From positions 1-40,930 of the forward strand of contig WHTJ01000036.1 in assembly GCA_009377795.1 (NCBI GenBank): a stretch of DNA of 40,930 nt. Direction: 5' to 3'. A program made the translations under genes and the position numbers. Positions 1 to 6,733 of the stretch are shown piece by piece. The notes under the pieces are model-generated. The model ran no database searches. It had not been told where the DNA came from and saw nothing but the letters and a program-made list of their open reading frames with translations. The DNA comes from Propionibacteriales bacterium. Its GTDB lineage: Bacteria > Actinomycetota > Actinomycetes > Propionibacteriales > Nocardioidaceae. Position 1 is the first letter of the stretch. Every line of letters starts with the position of its first letter.

Positions 1-144
1 GAGACGCGCGATGGCGTCCAGCAGGCCGCGTACGGCGTTCACGGGTGCGCCGTCGGGCGCGCGGACGGAGTCCGGAACGCCGTAAAACGCCCGGAAGTAC
101 AGGGAGGCGGTATCGAGTAAAAGCAACCTCTGAGCCTGGCTCAC
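1..144 (-). CDS. 5'-3' exonuclease (PolA N-terminal-like), partial, start supplied by the integrated element
   Basis: Reading right to left, the frame opens at a GTG (144-142) and runs off the window edge. It encodes [17 protein letters not shown] followed by a PDSVRAPDG stretch, the usual N-terminus of actinobacterial 5'-3' exonucleases with an H3TH domain, which trim flaps and RNA primers. An in-frame TAG lies four codons before the GTG, so translation starts in this interval; TTG at 126 is an alternative. Only an AGG about 8 bases upstream resembles a ribosome binding site. Bases 1-102 are host DNA. From 112 rightward the DNA belongs to the element, so the first codons are foreign. The host's own start lies at 9258 beyond the right att site. 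That the gene stays functional is inferred. Confidence 0.85.
   Translation of the reverse strand, partial: MSQAQRLLLLDTASLYFRAFYGVPDSVRAPDGAPVNAVRGLLDAIARL
103..120. other. attL core (left junction)
   Basis: The plus-strand sequence GGAGGCGGTATCGAGTAA matches 9226-9243 at 16 of 18 positions, with 9 identical bases (103-111) at the host side. On the minus strand it encodes LLDTAS of the exonuclease. Bases left of the core are host and bases right of it are element. Confidence 0.8.
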
Positions 145-170
145 GCTGCGAGCCTATTCGATCCGCGCAC

Positions 171-199
171 CTATTAGGCGGACCCGCCAGGAGTCGCAA
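171..199 (-). promoter_or_regulatory. Candidate outward promoter at the left end of the element
   Basis: On the minus strand TTGCGA (199-194) is followed after 17 bases by TAATAG (176-171). This would start RNA about 20 bases before the GTG at 144. In the integrated state it would transcribe the host exonuclease. In the excised circle it would read into the integrase. The match to a sigma-70-type promoter is moderate (last base of the -10 box is not T). Confidence 0.4.
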
Positions 200-241
200 C
201 CTCCCGACGGGTCCTAGAGCGACACAGGAGAGGTGTCACCC

Positions 242-505
242 ATGGAACCAAGGGAACCATACGGTCCCGCACTGTTGGACCTCGCACGAGCCGACATCAC
301 GACCACGCTGGCGGCTACCGGCCGACAGGTGCCGCAGGATGTAGCCGAGCATGCCGCCGATCTACTCGCCGCGTTCTGGGCCTATGGCGTACGCCACGGT
401 GTGCAGCCAGAAGACTGGAGGGCCGTCGCTAGCCTTCCGACCATTTGCCTCGACGCCATGGCCATGGTGGAACGACGCCGGCGTGGCGAGTGGGGGAAAC
501 GATGA
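242..505 (+). CDS. Hypothetical small element protein
   Basis: 87 residues with no recognised family. The sequence is largely helical and acidic to neutral in the first half (LLDLARADITTTLAATG) and ends in a basic tail (MVERRRRGEWGKR). I chose ATG 242 because AGGAGAGG (226-233) sits at good spacing; a GTG at 233 is too close to it. The stop overlaps the next start (ATGATGA), so it is translationally coupled to the following gene. It is the first gene of a short left-end operon running away from attL. Function unknown. Confidence 0.7.
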   Translation: MEPREPYGPALLDLARADITTTLAATGRQVPQDVAEHAADLLAAFWAYGVRHGVQPEDWRAVASLPTICLDAMAMVERRRRGEWGKR

Positions 506-717
506 TGAACGCGATCTACGAGGAATCGAAACGCCGGCTCACGCTCGCTGAGCTGTGCCGCGACCACGCCGTTGACCTGCTGAGGGAGGCTCGGACAGTC
601 TCCGATGCACGTATCCGTGCCGCACTGGTGGACGAGTCGCAGCGGTACAGCCAGGCGGCCGGGGAGCACATGCGGCATGCGGGGCGGTTCTCTCGGATGG
701 CTCGTGAGGGCCGCTAG
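502..717 (+). CDS. Hypothetical small element protein
   Basis: 71 residues starting MMNAIYEESKRRLTLAELC. Predicted all-helical, rich in Arg, Glu and Ala, with no recognised domain. The start ATG overlaps the stop of the preceding gene, and a GGGGG run about 6 bases upstream may serve as the ribosome binding site. Its position in the left-end operon suggests an accessory role in the element, but nothing in the sequence shows which. Confidence 0.65.
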   Translation: MMNAIYEESKRRLTLAELCRDHAVDLLREARTVSDARIRAALVDESQRYSQAAGEHMRHAGRFSRMAREGR

Positions 718-765
718 TAGACGGCTCCGATGGCACGTAGTGTACCAACAGAGAGGAAGGCGAGG

Positions 766-1377
766 ATGCCGGAAGACTTGGAAGCTATCCGCTCCGCCAT
801 GCTGGACGCTGTGCGGGAGGAAGAGCTAGCCGAGCAACGGGCGTACACGTCGCGTTGCTCATGCCCTATCAACTGCCCGTGCCGAACCTCCGGGCAGGCT
901 TACGAGCAACTCACCCGCGAGCAAGCCGACGCGTGGCACGAGTGGGCCGACTCGCTCCCCGAGGAGGAGCGTGAGCCGCTACCCCGCATGATCGGGACGC
1001 GCTTGTACACGTGCCTGGTCGGTCACGACGGGAGCCGTCCGGGCTGCAAGACGAAAACCGGGCACTCGATCTATGACACTGCACCCGTCGAGTCTTACAC
1101 CGACCGCACGGGCAACGTAAGCGACGAGGACTCGGCCGACAACCTGGGCGCCGATATGGCGGTATGGGGCGGGGAGACGACGGGACCATCTGACACGGAC
1201 CCGTCACCGGACCCGGACTTCGCCGTGATGTGCCTGCCGCTGTGGGCCAGCGAGGAAGAGCGGCGTCGTGTCTGGGTTGACACGTGGCGAAAGAATCGCC
1301 GCATACGTGGGCGTACTTCACAGACTGACCCGGAGACCGGGGAGCGCACGCGCCCCTACCGCTGGAAGAGGGCGTGA
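766..1377 (+). CDS. Hypothetical cysteine-cluster protein
   Basis: 203 residues, start at ATG 766 behind a strong GAGGAAGG (753-760). Near residue 30 is a dense cysteine cluster, CSCPINCPC, and further cysteines follow (TCLVGHDGSRPGC). These could bind zinc or a metal cluster, or form disulfides. The middle (about 110-155) is acidic and probably disordered (SDTDPSPDPD), and the C-terminus is strongly basic (RKNRRIRGR...RWKRA). I do not recognise the family. It ends the left-end operon and is followed by a hairpin at 1478-1502. Confidence 0.7.
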   Translation: MPEDLEAIRSAMLDAVREEELAEQRAYTSRCSCPINCPCRTSGQAYEQLTREQADAWHEWADSLPEEEREPLPRMIGTRLYTCLVGHDGSRPGCKTKTGHSIYDTAPVESYTDRTGNVSDEDSADNLGADMAVWGGETTGPSDTDPSPDPDFAVMCLPLWASEEERRRVWVDTWRKNRRIRGRTSQTDPETGERTRPYRWKRA

Positions 1378-1477
1378 TCGTTACCATTCCGTTACCTAGT
1401 ACGGGCCGGTTCGGGACACGGGCGACCCGCTAACTATTGAGGGGGAACACCAAAACTTAAGGCGTCTCAACCGTAGG

Positions 1478-1502
1478 CCCCGTTCATGAACAGTGAGCGG
1501 GG
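1478..1502 (+). terminator. Stem-loop between left operon and excisionase gene
   Basis: CCCCGTTC (1478-1485) pairs with GAGCGGGG (1495-1502) around a 9-base loop, with one G-T pair, followed by TCTCTC. It could end the left operon or form a structured leader for the excisionase message. Confidence 0.4.
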
Positions 1503-1528
1503 TCTCTCATGTGTGGAAAGGAGCCCGC

Positions 1529-1696
1529 ATGGTTGCCCCACTACTTAACGTCCGGGAGGCCGCTCGACTGCTCAACGTGAGCCGGGCTACCGTCTACCGG
1601 CTGATGGCGAGCGATGCACTCGCGTCGTACAAGATCGGTGCCCAGCGCCGTCTACGCCATGCCGACATCGAGATCTACCTCGATAACTGCCGCTGA
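1529..1696 (+). CDS. Excisionase / AlpA-like helix-turn-helix protein
   Basis: 55 residues made almost entirely of an excisionase-type (MerR-like winged helix) DNA-binding domain: LLNVREAARLLNVSRATVYRLMASDALASYKIGAQRRLRHADIEIYL. Proteins of this family bind near att sites and steer serine or tyrosine integrases toward excision, or act as regulators. The start at ATG 1529 is set by AAAGGAG 9 bases upstream. It stands alone between two hairpin regions and is transcribed toward the replication gene. Its likely partner is the serine integrase at 7678-9204. A role as repressor of the downstream operon is an alternative. Confidence 0.8.
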   Translation: MVAPLLNVREAARLLNVSRATVYRLMASDALASYKIGAQRRLRHADIEIYLDNCR

Positions 1697-1770
1697 GATA
1701 GCGGCCTACATACTCCCACGGGTGCGAAAAGTCCTTGGTCGGCAACTAGCGCATCCGTGGGGCTTTACTC

Positions 1771-1828
1771 CCGCGACGTCTTCCTTTCCGTCGCGGTGAG
1801 GGCGCGGGCTAGTTACTCGCGCCGTTTT
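1771..1828 (+). terminator. Two tandem stem-loops after the excisionase gene
   Basis: First stem: CCGCGACG (1771-1778) with CGTCGCGG (1789-1796), perfect, 10-base loop. Second stem: GGCGCG (1801-1806) with CGCGCC (1818-1823), followed by GTTTT, the form of an intrinsic terminator. Together they separate the excisionase transcript from the replication operon. Confidence 0.6.
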
Positions 1829-1861
1829 CCAGGAGAGCCGAGCCGGGGGCATCGTGCGTCG

Positions 1862-1876
1862 CAGGCCAGTGGCCTG
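1862..1876. promoter_or_regulatory. Inverted repeat, possible operator
   Basis: CAGGCCA (1862-1868), one central G, TGGCCTG (1870-1876): a perfect 7-bp inverted repeat located 62 bases upstream of the gene at 1939, after the terminator. It may bind the element's own regulator. The promoter of this operon should lie in the A/T-richer stretch 1880-1925, but I see no convincing boxes. Confidence 0.4.
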
Positions 1877-1938
1877 TGGGTCAGCGCACATAAATGGTGC
1901 TCCCGGCACGGCGAAATACTACTCATTAGGAGATCAGA

Positions 1939-2151
1939 ATGACTACTCGTGACCCCGTACTCGACCACGCCGCCGAACTCTCGCAGCGCCGCCGCGCAAA
2001 TGCGATCCAAGGCATCAAAGGCATCCTAGACATGGCGGATGATGCTGCCGCCGAGACTGGAATCGACTTTCGCGAAGCGCTTACCGCATCACTGATCTAC
2101 GCCGTCAAGGACGTCACACGCGCCATTAACAAGGCGGCGAGTGCCCGATGA
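1939..2151 (+). CDS. Hypothetical small protein upstream of repA-like gene
   Basis: 70 residues, start ATG 1939 with TAGGAG 6 bases upstream. The protein is helical and contains an SQRRRANAIQGIKGIL segment and an AVKDVTRAINKAA tail. No family recognised. The stop overlaps the start of the ATPase gene (ATGA), so the two are probably made together. A role as a replication accessory factor or DNA-binding adaptor is a guess from position only. Confidence 0.7.
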   Translation: MTTRDPVLDHAAELSQRRRANAIQGIKGILDMADDAAAETGIDFREALTASLIYAVKDVTRAINKAASAR

Positions 2152-3683
2152 GTCTGTCTGACGAGGCGAAAACTCGCATACTCGGCCCTGCTGCAGAGGG
2201 CGCAGAAGCGCTGCAGCAAGGCTCCGACGAGAAGGCCGCCAAAGAGGAGGCCGCGCATCCGGATGCCTGGACGCTCGAAGACATCTCCGATGTACTCGCA
2301 GGCGACTACCAGCGAACCACACCCACATATCTCACACGCGCTGACGGCGTGCCGCTGATCTATGCCGGAAAGATGCACTCCCTTTATGGCGAGTCGGAAT
2401 CCGGCAAGTCGTGGGTCGCGCTGGTGGCCGCGGTGGAGGTCCTCGCATGTGGCGGGCGCGTGCTATTCATCGACTTTGAGTCTGACCGGGGAACCGTGAT
2501 CAACCGGCTCCGGAAACTCGGAGCATCCCCCGATGCCCTACGCGAGCGATTCGGCTACACCCGCCCGGATGTTTCCCCCGAAATGGTGCCGGGCAACTTC
2601 CGCGAGCTTGTTTCTGGTAACTGGCAGCTAGTCATCATCGACGGTGTTACGGAAGCGCTTACCGTGCTCGCGCTCTCTGGCCGAGATGAGGACGACGTGG
2701 CAAGGTTCAAGCGCCAGCTAATGCGGCCGTTCGCGGAGGCCGGTGCAGCCGTTGTGACCGTCGACCACGTAACCAAGTCAAAGGATGACCGGGGCAGGTT
2801 CGCGCTCGGGTCACAGCACAAGCTAGCGGCGCTAGACGGGGCCGCGTACGTCGTGGAACCGGGTAAGGCGCCCTTACTGGCCGGGACACGTGGTGAAGCC
2901 GTCCTGAGGGTGGCTAAGGACCGTGAGGGCTACGTGCGCGAGCACTCCGGTGCCTACCGGCATGGCGACCGCACGCAGGAAGCCGCGCGCATCGTGCTAG
3001 ACGAGACAGGCGCGAGCGTCGTGGTTAGCATCGCGATCCCCTCAAACGTGGATGCGGCCACCGGAGAGGTTAAGCCGTTTAGGCCTACCGGCGCCATGGA
3101 GCGCGCGTCTCGTGTGATCGAGCGGATCCCCGGTATAGGGGTAACTGCGCTACGCACAGAGCTAGGCATACGCCCCGCCACGGTGACTACGGCTCTCGAC
3201 ATGCTGGTGGCTGACGACTATCTCGGCCGCGAGACGATAGCTAACGGGTCGGCCACACGCACGAGGCTTACATCTCTCAAGCCTTACCGGGAGGCCGACG
3301 ACCCACACAGCGATAGCTATGTCTGGGAACCGGTAGAGGGTTCCGTTACCGGTACCGCTCCCCCGTCTATAGACGGGGGGGAACGGGCGGAACCGGCTAC
3401 GGGAAACACCCATCTAGCCCGTTCCGGGAACCGGTTCGGGAACGGGCGGAACGGGCTCCGACCTGCGGAAACGTCGGGAACCGGTGAGAGCAAAAACGGC
3501 CCAGATGTTACACGGGAACGGGCGGGAACGGGCGAGGGTGTAACACCAGCTTCCGCGGACCTGTGCGAGACGTGTGGGGCGGAGCGCTGCGGCCACTACC
3601 GGCCGTTGAGGGAGCCAGTCGATATAAGTGCAGAGCTGGCCGACGCGGCGGAGTGGGGGGATCGGAATGATGTACGAGCGTAG
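2148..3683 (+). CDS. RepA-like AAA family ATPase (replicative helicase/primase-type)
   Basis: 511 residues. Walker A is GESESGKS at 81-88, the hydrophobic strand RVLFIDFESD follows, Walker B is QLVIIDG near 160-166, and TVDHVTKSKDD near 205-214 is a sensor-like segment. This is the AAA_25/RepA arrangement of plasmid and phage replication ATPases. Residues about 320-370 form a winged-helix-like segment. About 390-465 is low-complexity and probably disordered. The C-terminus has CETCGAERCGHY, a possible zinc knuckle. It takes the place of the primase/helicase gene of phiRv1. The disordered stretch is encoded by DNA packed with iteron-like repeats (3326-3533). It overlaps the next gene by 17 bases. 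Helicase activity is inferred from family. Confidence 0.8.
   Translation: MSLSDEAKTRILGPAAEGAEALQQGSDEKAAKEEAAHPDAWTLEDISDVLAGDYQRTTPTYLTRADGVPLIYAGKMHSLYGESESGKSWVALVAAVEVLACGGRVLFIDFESDRGTVINRLRKLGASPDALRERFGYTRPDVSPEMVPGNFRELVSGNWQLVIIDGVTEALTVLALSGRDEDDVARFKRQLMRPFAEAGAAVVTVDHVTKSKDDRGRFALGSQHKLAALDGAAYVVEPGKAPLLAGTRGEAVLRVAKDREGYVREHSGAYRHGDRTQEAARIVLDETGASVVVSIAIPSNVDAATGEVKPFRPTGAMERASRVIERIPGIGVTALRTELGIRPATVTTALDMLVADDYLGRETIANGSATRTRLTSLKPYREADDPHSDSYVWEPVEGSVTGTAPPSIDGGERAEPATGNTHLARSGNRFGNGRNGLRPAETSGTGESKNGPDVTRERAGTGEGVTPASADLCETCGAERCGHYRPLREPVDISAELADAAEWGDRNDVRA
3326..3533. repeat. Iteron-like repeats and long palindrome inside the repA-like gene (candidate origin)
   Basis: GGGAACGGGC occurs at 3379-3388, 3438-3447, 3514-3523 and 3524-3533, the last two in exact tandem; a further GGAACGGGC lies at 3448-3456. 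Just before the first copy is a perfect 20-bp palindrome at 3360-3379 centred on TATA. GGAACC (3326-3331) and GGTTCC (3340-3345) form another small inverted repeat. The repeats fall in codons of a disordered protein segment. Clustered iterons next to a palindrome within a replication gene suggest an origin used in the excised state. This is inference. Confidence 0.55.
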
Positions 3684-3963
3684 TGCAGCGCCGTTCTCGA
3701 TTGAGCGCACCCTAGCCGACTCCGTGAAACTGATGCTCAGCACCGGTACTAAATACTTCATCGCCGTCCTTCGCGATGGCCGGATGATGACCGTGCACGC
3801 GCACACCTACGAGATTGAGGGAACGCATCTGACCTTCCGCGATCCCGAAGGCTTGCCGCTGTACACCCTGGCACAAGGCACTTGGAACGGTGTGTACGCG
3901 GCGAGCGTCAACGACGGGTCGCCGGTGTGCGTCGAAACGCTTAAGGAGAGTGATGAAGCTTGA
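3667..3963 (+). CDS. Hypothetical element protein
   Basis: 98 residues starting MMYERSAAPFSIERTLADSV. The central part (FIAVLRDGRMMTVHAHTYEIEGTHLTFRDPEG) alternates hydrophobic and polar residues like a small beta-rich domain. I recognise no family. The start overlaps the end of the ATPase gene by 17 bases, with GGGGG and CGGA just upstream. The stop lies inside the following gene, so the operon continues. Confidence 0.65.
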   Translation: MMYERSAAPFSIERTLADSVKLMLSTGTKYFIAVLRDGRMMTVHAHTYEIEGTHLTFRDPEGLPLYTLAQGTWNGVYAASVNDGSPVCVETLKESDEA

Positions 3964-4120
3964 CAACCCTGAGACTGCAAGCACGTGGGAGTTGATGTAC
4001 AGCTCGCTGTACGTACAGCCGAAGCCCGCAGCGGCTCGCTGCCTGACACCCGCCTGTCCTATCAGGTGGCGCGCTGGACAGGACCGCCACTGCCGAGCAC
4101 ACGATTTGAGAGTCATCTAG
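3953..4120 (+). CDS. Small putative zinc-binding protein
   Basis: 55 residues, start ATG 3953 with AAGGAG (3943-3948) well placed. It overlaps the end of the previous gene in another frame. The second half contains RCLTPACP followed by DRHCRAHD, a C-x4-C...C-x2-H pattern that could hold one zinc ion, as in many short phage proteins. Function unknown. Confidence 0.55.
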   Translation: MKLDNPETASTWELMYSSLYVQPKPAAARCLTPACPIRWRAGQDRHCRAHDLRVI

Positions 4121-4122
4121 AG

Positions 4123-4308
4123 ATGCCAAGACGAACCCGGCCACGGCCCAAGAAACAAAACCCCCGGAACATCCCCGAACCGGTGGACGGCCGACTGCCA
4201 CCTATCACGAAGAATGACATTGACCGCTATGTGCGAGACCTGCAGGATCGCGGTCTTCTGATTGCCTACGTGCACAACAACCCTAACAGGAGCGTGATCT
4301 CGCGATGA
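4123..4308 (+). CDS. Hypothetical small basic protein
   Basis: 61 residues with a strongly basic start (PRRTRPRPKKQNPRN) and a more ordered second half (ITKNDIDRYVRDLQDRGLL). The ribosome binding site is weak. The stop overlaps the ATG of the scaffold-like gene (ATGA), which supports its being a real member of the operon. The basic N-terminus could contact nucleic acid, but this is only a guess. Confidence 0.5.
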   Translation: MPRRTRPRPKKQNPRNIPEPVDGRLPPITKNDIDRYVRDLQDRGLLIAYVHNNPNRSVISR

Positions 4309-4793
4309 GCGAGGAGACCACCGAGACGACCACCGATGACCAGGCCACCGGTCAAACGACCGAAACGCCAGTCACCGAGGCTGAGGCCACCGAGACCGAC
4401 CAGACCACCGAGACCCCCAACGCCGAAGCCAAGAAATACAGGTTGAAGCTGCGTGAAGCCGAGGCCCGGCTAGAGAAGCTCCAGGCCACTGTGAGCGCCT
4501 ATCAGACACGTGAGATAGAGACACTCGCCGGAGAGGCTGGCATGCAGTCTCCGACTGATCTGTGGACGCAGGAGTCATCTATAGAAGCATTCCTATCCGA
4601 GGACGGCGCCATCGACCCGGAAGCCGTACAGAGCGCTGTGTCAACCCTCCTCGAAGCTAGGCCACATTGGAAGTCGCAGAAGGCCATCGCTTTGCCTGGG
4701 AAGCCGACTGGAAAACTGGTGCCCGGCCACTCCTCGGAAGACCCCGACGACGCCAAGGGCGCATCCTGGGGCGACGTCCTCCGCCGAAGCTGA
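4305..4793 (+). CDS. Scaffold-like capsid assembly protein
   Basis: 162 residues. The N-terminal 45 are an acidic Thr/Glu-rich disordered tail (ETTETTTDDQATGQ). Residues about 46-70 form a coiled-coil-like helix (KLREAEARLEKLQATVSAY), followed by a helical C-terminal part ending basic. This is the usual build of scaffolding proteins encoded directly before HK97-type capsid genes, which guide prohead assembly. No separate protease gene is seen. The gene is coupled to the preceding one by ATGA and is separated from the capsid gene by 137 bases holding a hairpin. The call rests on shape and position. Confidence 0.65.
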   Translation: MSEETTETTTDDQATGQTTETPVTEAEATETDQTTETPNAEAKKYRLKLREAEARLEKLQATVSAYQTREIETLAGEAGMQSPTDLWTQESSIEAFLSEDGAIDPEAVQSAVSTLLEARPHWKSQKAIALPGKPTGKLVPGHSSEDPDDAKGASWGDVLRRS

Positions 4794-4886
4794 CCCTCCC
4801 AAAAGACTTGCTATCAGGATCTCGCCCCGTGGGTGAGCCTGACAGCGCGATTGCCTCCGTGAGGCGACCATGCAGCCCGTGGCTGC

Positions 4887-4909
4887 TTGGATTCCATTAA
4901 CGAATCCAA
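4887..4909 (+). promoter_or_regulatory. Stem-loop just upstream of the capsid gene
   Basis: TTGGATTC (4887-4894) and GAATCCAA (4902-4909) form a perfect 8-bp stem with a 7-base loop, 21 bases before the capsid ATG and directly before its A-rich ribosome binding region. It may protect the capsid message or act as a processing site. Confidence 0.5.
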
Positions 4910-4930
4910 AATGAAAGAGAAACAAGAATC

Positions 4931-5767
4931 ATGGCATTGAACACTACTAATGGCGCCGCGATCCTGCGGCCCGAAGAGGTCAACGCTCTGCTGGTGCAGC
5001 CGGTCCAGACCGGATCTGTGGCCGTGCAGGTGTCGACTCTGGCCTCTACCGGCTCGAACGCGTACCGCATCCCGGTCGTGGAGACCGATCCTGTCGCGGC
5101 GTTTGTCGACGAGGGCGACGAGATCACTCCGTCTGACGCGGTGCTCGACGAGGCGAACGTCGTTCCCTCGAAGGTTGCCGGCCTCACTATTGTGAGCCGC
5201 GAGCTGTCTGAGGACACTTCGCCTGAGGCTGCCGCCGCGGTTGGCGCTGGCCTTGCGCGGGACATTGCGACCCGCATTGATGAGGCCTACTTCGGTGATA
5301 TGGCCGCTCCGGCCCCGGCTGGTCTGGGCAGCATCACGGCGAACTCGTTCAACACGGGTGGTACCGAGTGGGCGGATGTCGACCCCTTCGTGGAGGCCAT
5401 CTTTGAGGCCGAAAACGTGGGTGCGAACCTGACCGCGTTTGTGGCGAACCCGGCCGACGCGCTGGCGCTGTCGCAGCTCAAGGAGTCGACCGACTCTAAC
5501 AAGCCGCTCCTCCAGCCCGACGCCACGCTGCCGACCAAGCGCGCTATCCAGGGCGTCCCCCTGTATGTCAGCCCGCATGTGACGGCTGGCGTTGTGTGGG
5601 GTGTCCCGCAGGCTCGCGTGCACGTCGTGGTCCGCACCGATGCGCGCATCGAGGCTGACAAGTCGGTCTACTTCACGTCCGACCGTGTAGCGGTCAAGGG
5701 CACCATGCGTGTGGGCTTCGGCTTCGCGCACGAGGCTGCGGTGCAGAAGATCAACCTGGCTGCCTGA
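4931..5767 (+). CDS. HK97-type major capsid protein
   Basis: 278 residues with the pattern of HK97-fold capsid proteins: a short N-terminal arm, an LASTGSNAYRIPVVETDP strand, an acidic loop (VDEGDEITPSDAVLDE), the long spine-like region (LTIVSRELSEDTSPEAAAAVGAGLARDIATRIDEAYFGD) and a C-terminal P-domain-like part (VSPHVTAGVVWGVPQARVHVVVRTDARIEAD). It lacks the long delta domain, which fits a separate scaffold gene upstream. The start is ATG 4931 behind AAAGAGAAACAAG. A leader hairpin and two strong hairpins downstream isolate it as its own expression unit. This is the structural gene that sets the element apart from a plain integrative plasmid. Confidence 0.88.
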   Translation: MALNTTNGAAILRPEEVNALLVQPVQTGSVAVQVSTLASTGSNAYRIPVVETDPVAAFVDEGDEITPSDAVLDEANVVPSKVAGLTIVSRELSEDTSPEAAAAVGAGLARDIATRIDEAYFGDMAAPAPAGLGSITANSFNTGGTEWADVDPFVEAIFEAENVGANLTAFVANPADALALSQLKESTDSNKPLLQPDATLPTKRAIQGVPLYVSPHVTAGVVWGVPQARVHVVVRTDARIEADKSVYFTSDRVAVKGTMRVGFGFAHEAAVQKINLAA

Positions 5768-5785
5768 TCTGAGTAGCTAGATCTT

Positions 5786-5858
5786 GTGCCGGTTGACGCT
5801 GGTGCCGGCACATGACCTGCAGGGACGGGATGGGGAACAGTACCCCGTCCCTGCAGGT
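5786..5858 (+). terminator. Tandem strong stem-loops after the capsid gene
   Basis: First stem: GTGCCGG (5786-5792) with CCGGCAC (5805-5811). Second: a perfect 15-bp stem, 5815-5829 with 5844-5858 (ACCTGCAGGGACGGG and its complement), 14-base loop. There is no T-run after it. It may slow transcription or stabilise the capsid message. Confidence 0.65.
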
Positions 5859-5883
5859 ATCCCCACGCAGACAGGACCCCCCC

Positions 5884-6204
5884 ATGCCAAGAAGGCCGGA
5901 CCCCCGAACATGGTCCCCTACCCGTACCGGGTTCACTACCCAGGAACGCCGCCGCATCTTGAACCGCCAGCCTGTGTGTGCGGTCGCTGGCTGTGGTGCG
6001 CGCAGCACGATAGCTGACCACATCATCGGCTTGGCTGACGGCAGAGCACGCGGCTTGCCCGAGTCGATGCTGCACTCATGGCAGCAGAACGGCCAGGGAA
6101 TGTGCGGGCCACACCACGACGAGAAGACGAAGCAAGAGATCTCCCGCGGTCGCCAGCGCAAGTCCCGCTACCGCCCGGCTGAGCGCCACCCGGGTTTGCT
6201 GTGA
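5884..6204 (+). CDS. HNH endonuclease
   Basis: 106 residues. PVCAVAGCG, then ADHIIGLADG and NGQGMCGPHHDEKT follow the HNH order: a CxxxxxC metal knuckle, the catalytic H in ADHI, N in NGQG, and CxxHH near the end. HNH proteins next to terminase genes assist DNA cleavage at packaging in HK97-type phages. ATG 5884 is chosen because it lies just past the large hairpin. No clear ribosome binding site precedes it (a run of C), and a frame-compatible ATG at 5812 falls inside the hairpin. It stands directly upstream of the small terminase gene, which fits a packaging role. Confidence 0.8.
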   Translation: MPRRPDPRTWSPTRTGFTTQERRRILNRQPVCAVAGCGARSTIADHIIGLADGRARGLPESMLHSWQQNGQGMCGPHHDEKTKQEISRGRQRKSRYRPAERHPGLL

Positions 6205-6357
6205 GTTACCTTGCAGTTACCTGGGGTATGCCCCCCTCCTCCAAGGGGTGTGACTCGGCGGGGTTTGCCCGTCGCGATCTATACGTACGTACGTTCGAGT
6301 TCTGGAAACGCAGTTACATAGTGACTACATAGCGTAGTCGTACATGAGGAAGTAGTA
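6205..6357 (+). other. Spacer between HNH and terminase genes, possible packaging site
   Basis: This 150-base stretch holds GTTACCT repeats at its left edge, a C-run/G-run pair near 6230-6248, an ACGTACGTACGT-like self-complementary run near 6284-6294, and an inverted repeat GACTAC (6323-6328) / GTAGTC (6334-6339). cos or pac sites often lie between HNH and small-terminase genes. There is no direct proof here. It must also contain the ribosome binding site (GAGGAAG) of the next gene. Confidence 0.3.
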
Positions 6358-6732
6358 ATGGCAGATACCGAAGACACGTTCGAAGAGGACGATGCGCAGC
6401 GCTATGAGGGCCTACCAGAAGCGTGGTCCCTTTCAGCTCGCGAGGTCGTCGTCCAGGTCCTCGAAGAGAATCCCCACCTAGATGCGGCCGGCAAGTCGAT
6501 CGTGTACGAGGCCGCCGCGCTGGTCGCACTAGCTGACAGGTGCTACGAACAGGTCACCAAGGACGGCATGATGGTGCCCGGCTCGTCTGGTCAGCTCGTT
6601 GAGCACCCGCTTATCGGCCATGAGCGCCAGGCACGCTCGCAGGCAGCCGCGGCGCTCAAACAGTTCGTGAAAGGCGCAGGCTCGGCCACCAAGGCTGGGC
6701 AGAATCTCGTAGCTAGCCGTTGGAGGCCCTGA
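6358..6732 (+). CDS. Small terminase subunit, P27-like
   Basis: 124 residues. An acidic start is followed by a helical DNA-recognition-like part (LSAREVVVQVLEENPHLDAAGKSIVYEAAALVALADRCYEQ) and the hallmark GSSGQLVEHPLIGHERQARSQAAAALKQF, which resembles the GSTGQ-xxHP-xxxxxRQ block of P27-family small terminases. Such proteins recognise the packaging site and load DNA onto the large terminase. No large subunit is encoded here, so a helper's motor would be needed. Start ATG 6358 has GAGGAAG at good spacing. Confidence 0.7.
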   Translation: MADTEDTFEEDDAQRYEGLPEAWSLSAREVVVQVLEENPHLDAAGKSIVYEAAALVALADRCYEQVTKDGMMVPGSSGQLVEHPLIGHERQARSQAAAALKQFVKGAGSATKAGQNLVASRWRP

Positions 6733-6733
6733 C

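Noticed and set aside
911-1387. Long open frame on the minus strand opposite the cysteine-cluster gene
   Set aside because: It is antisense to a gene with a good ribosome binding site, has low-complexity Arg/Pro/Ser composition and no start signal.
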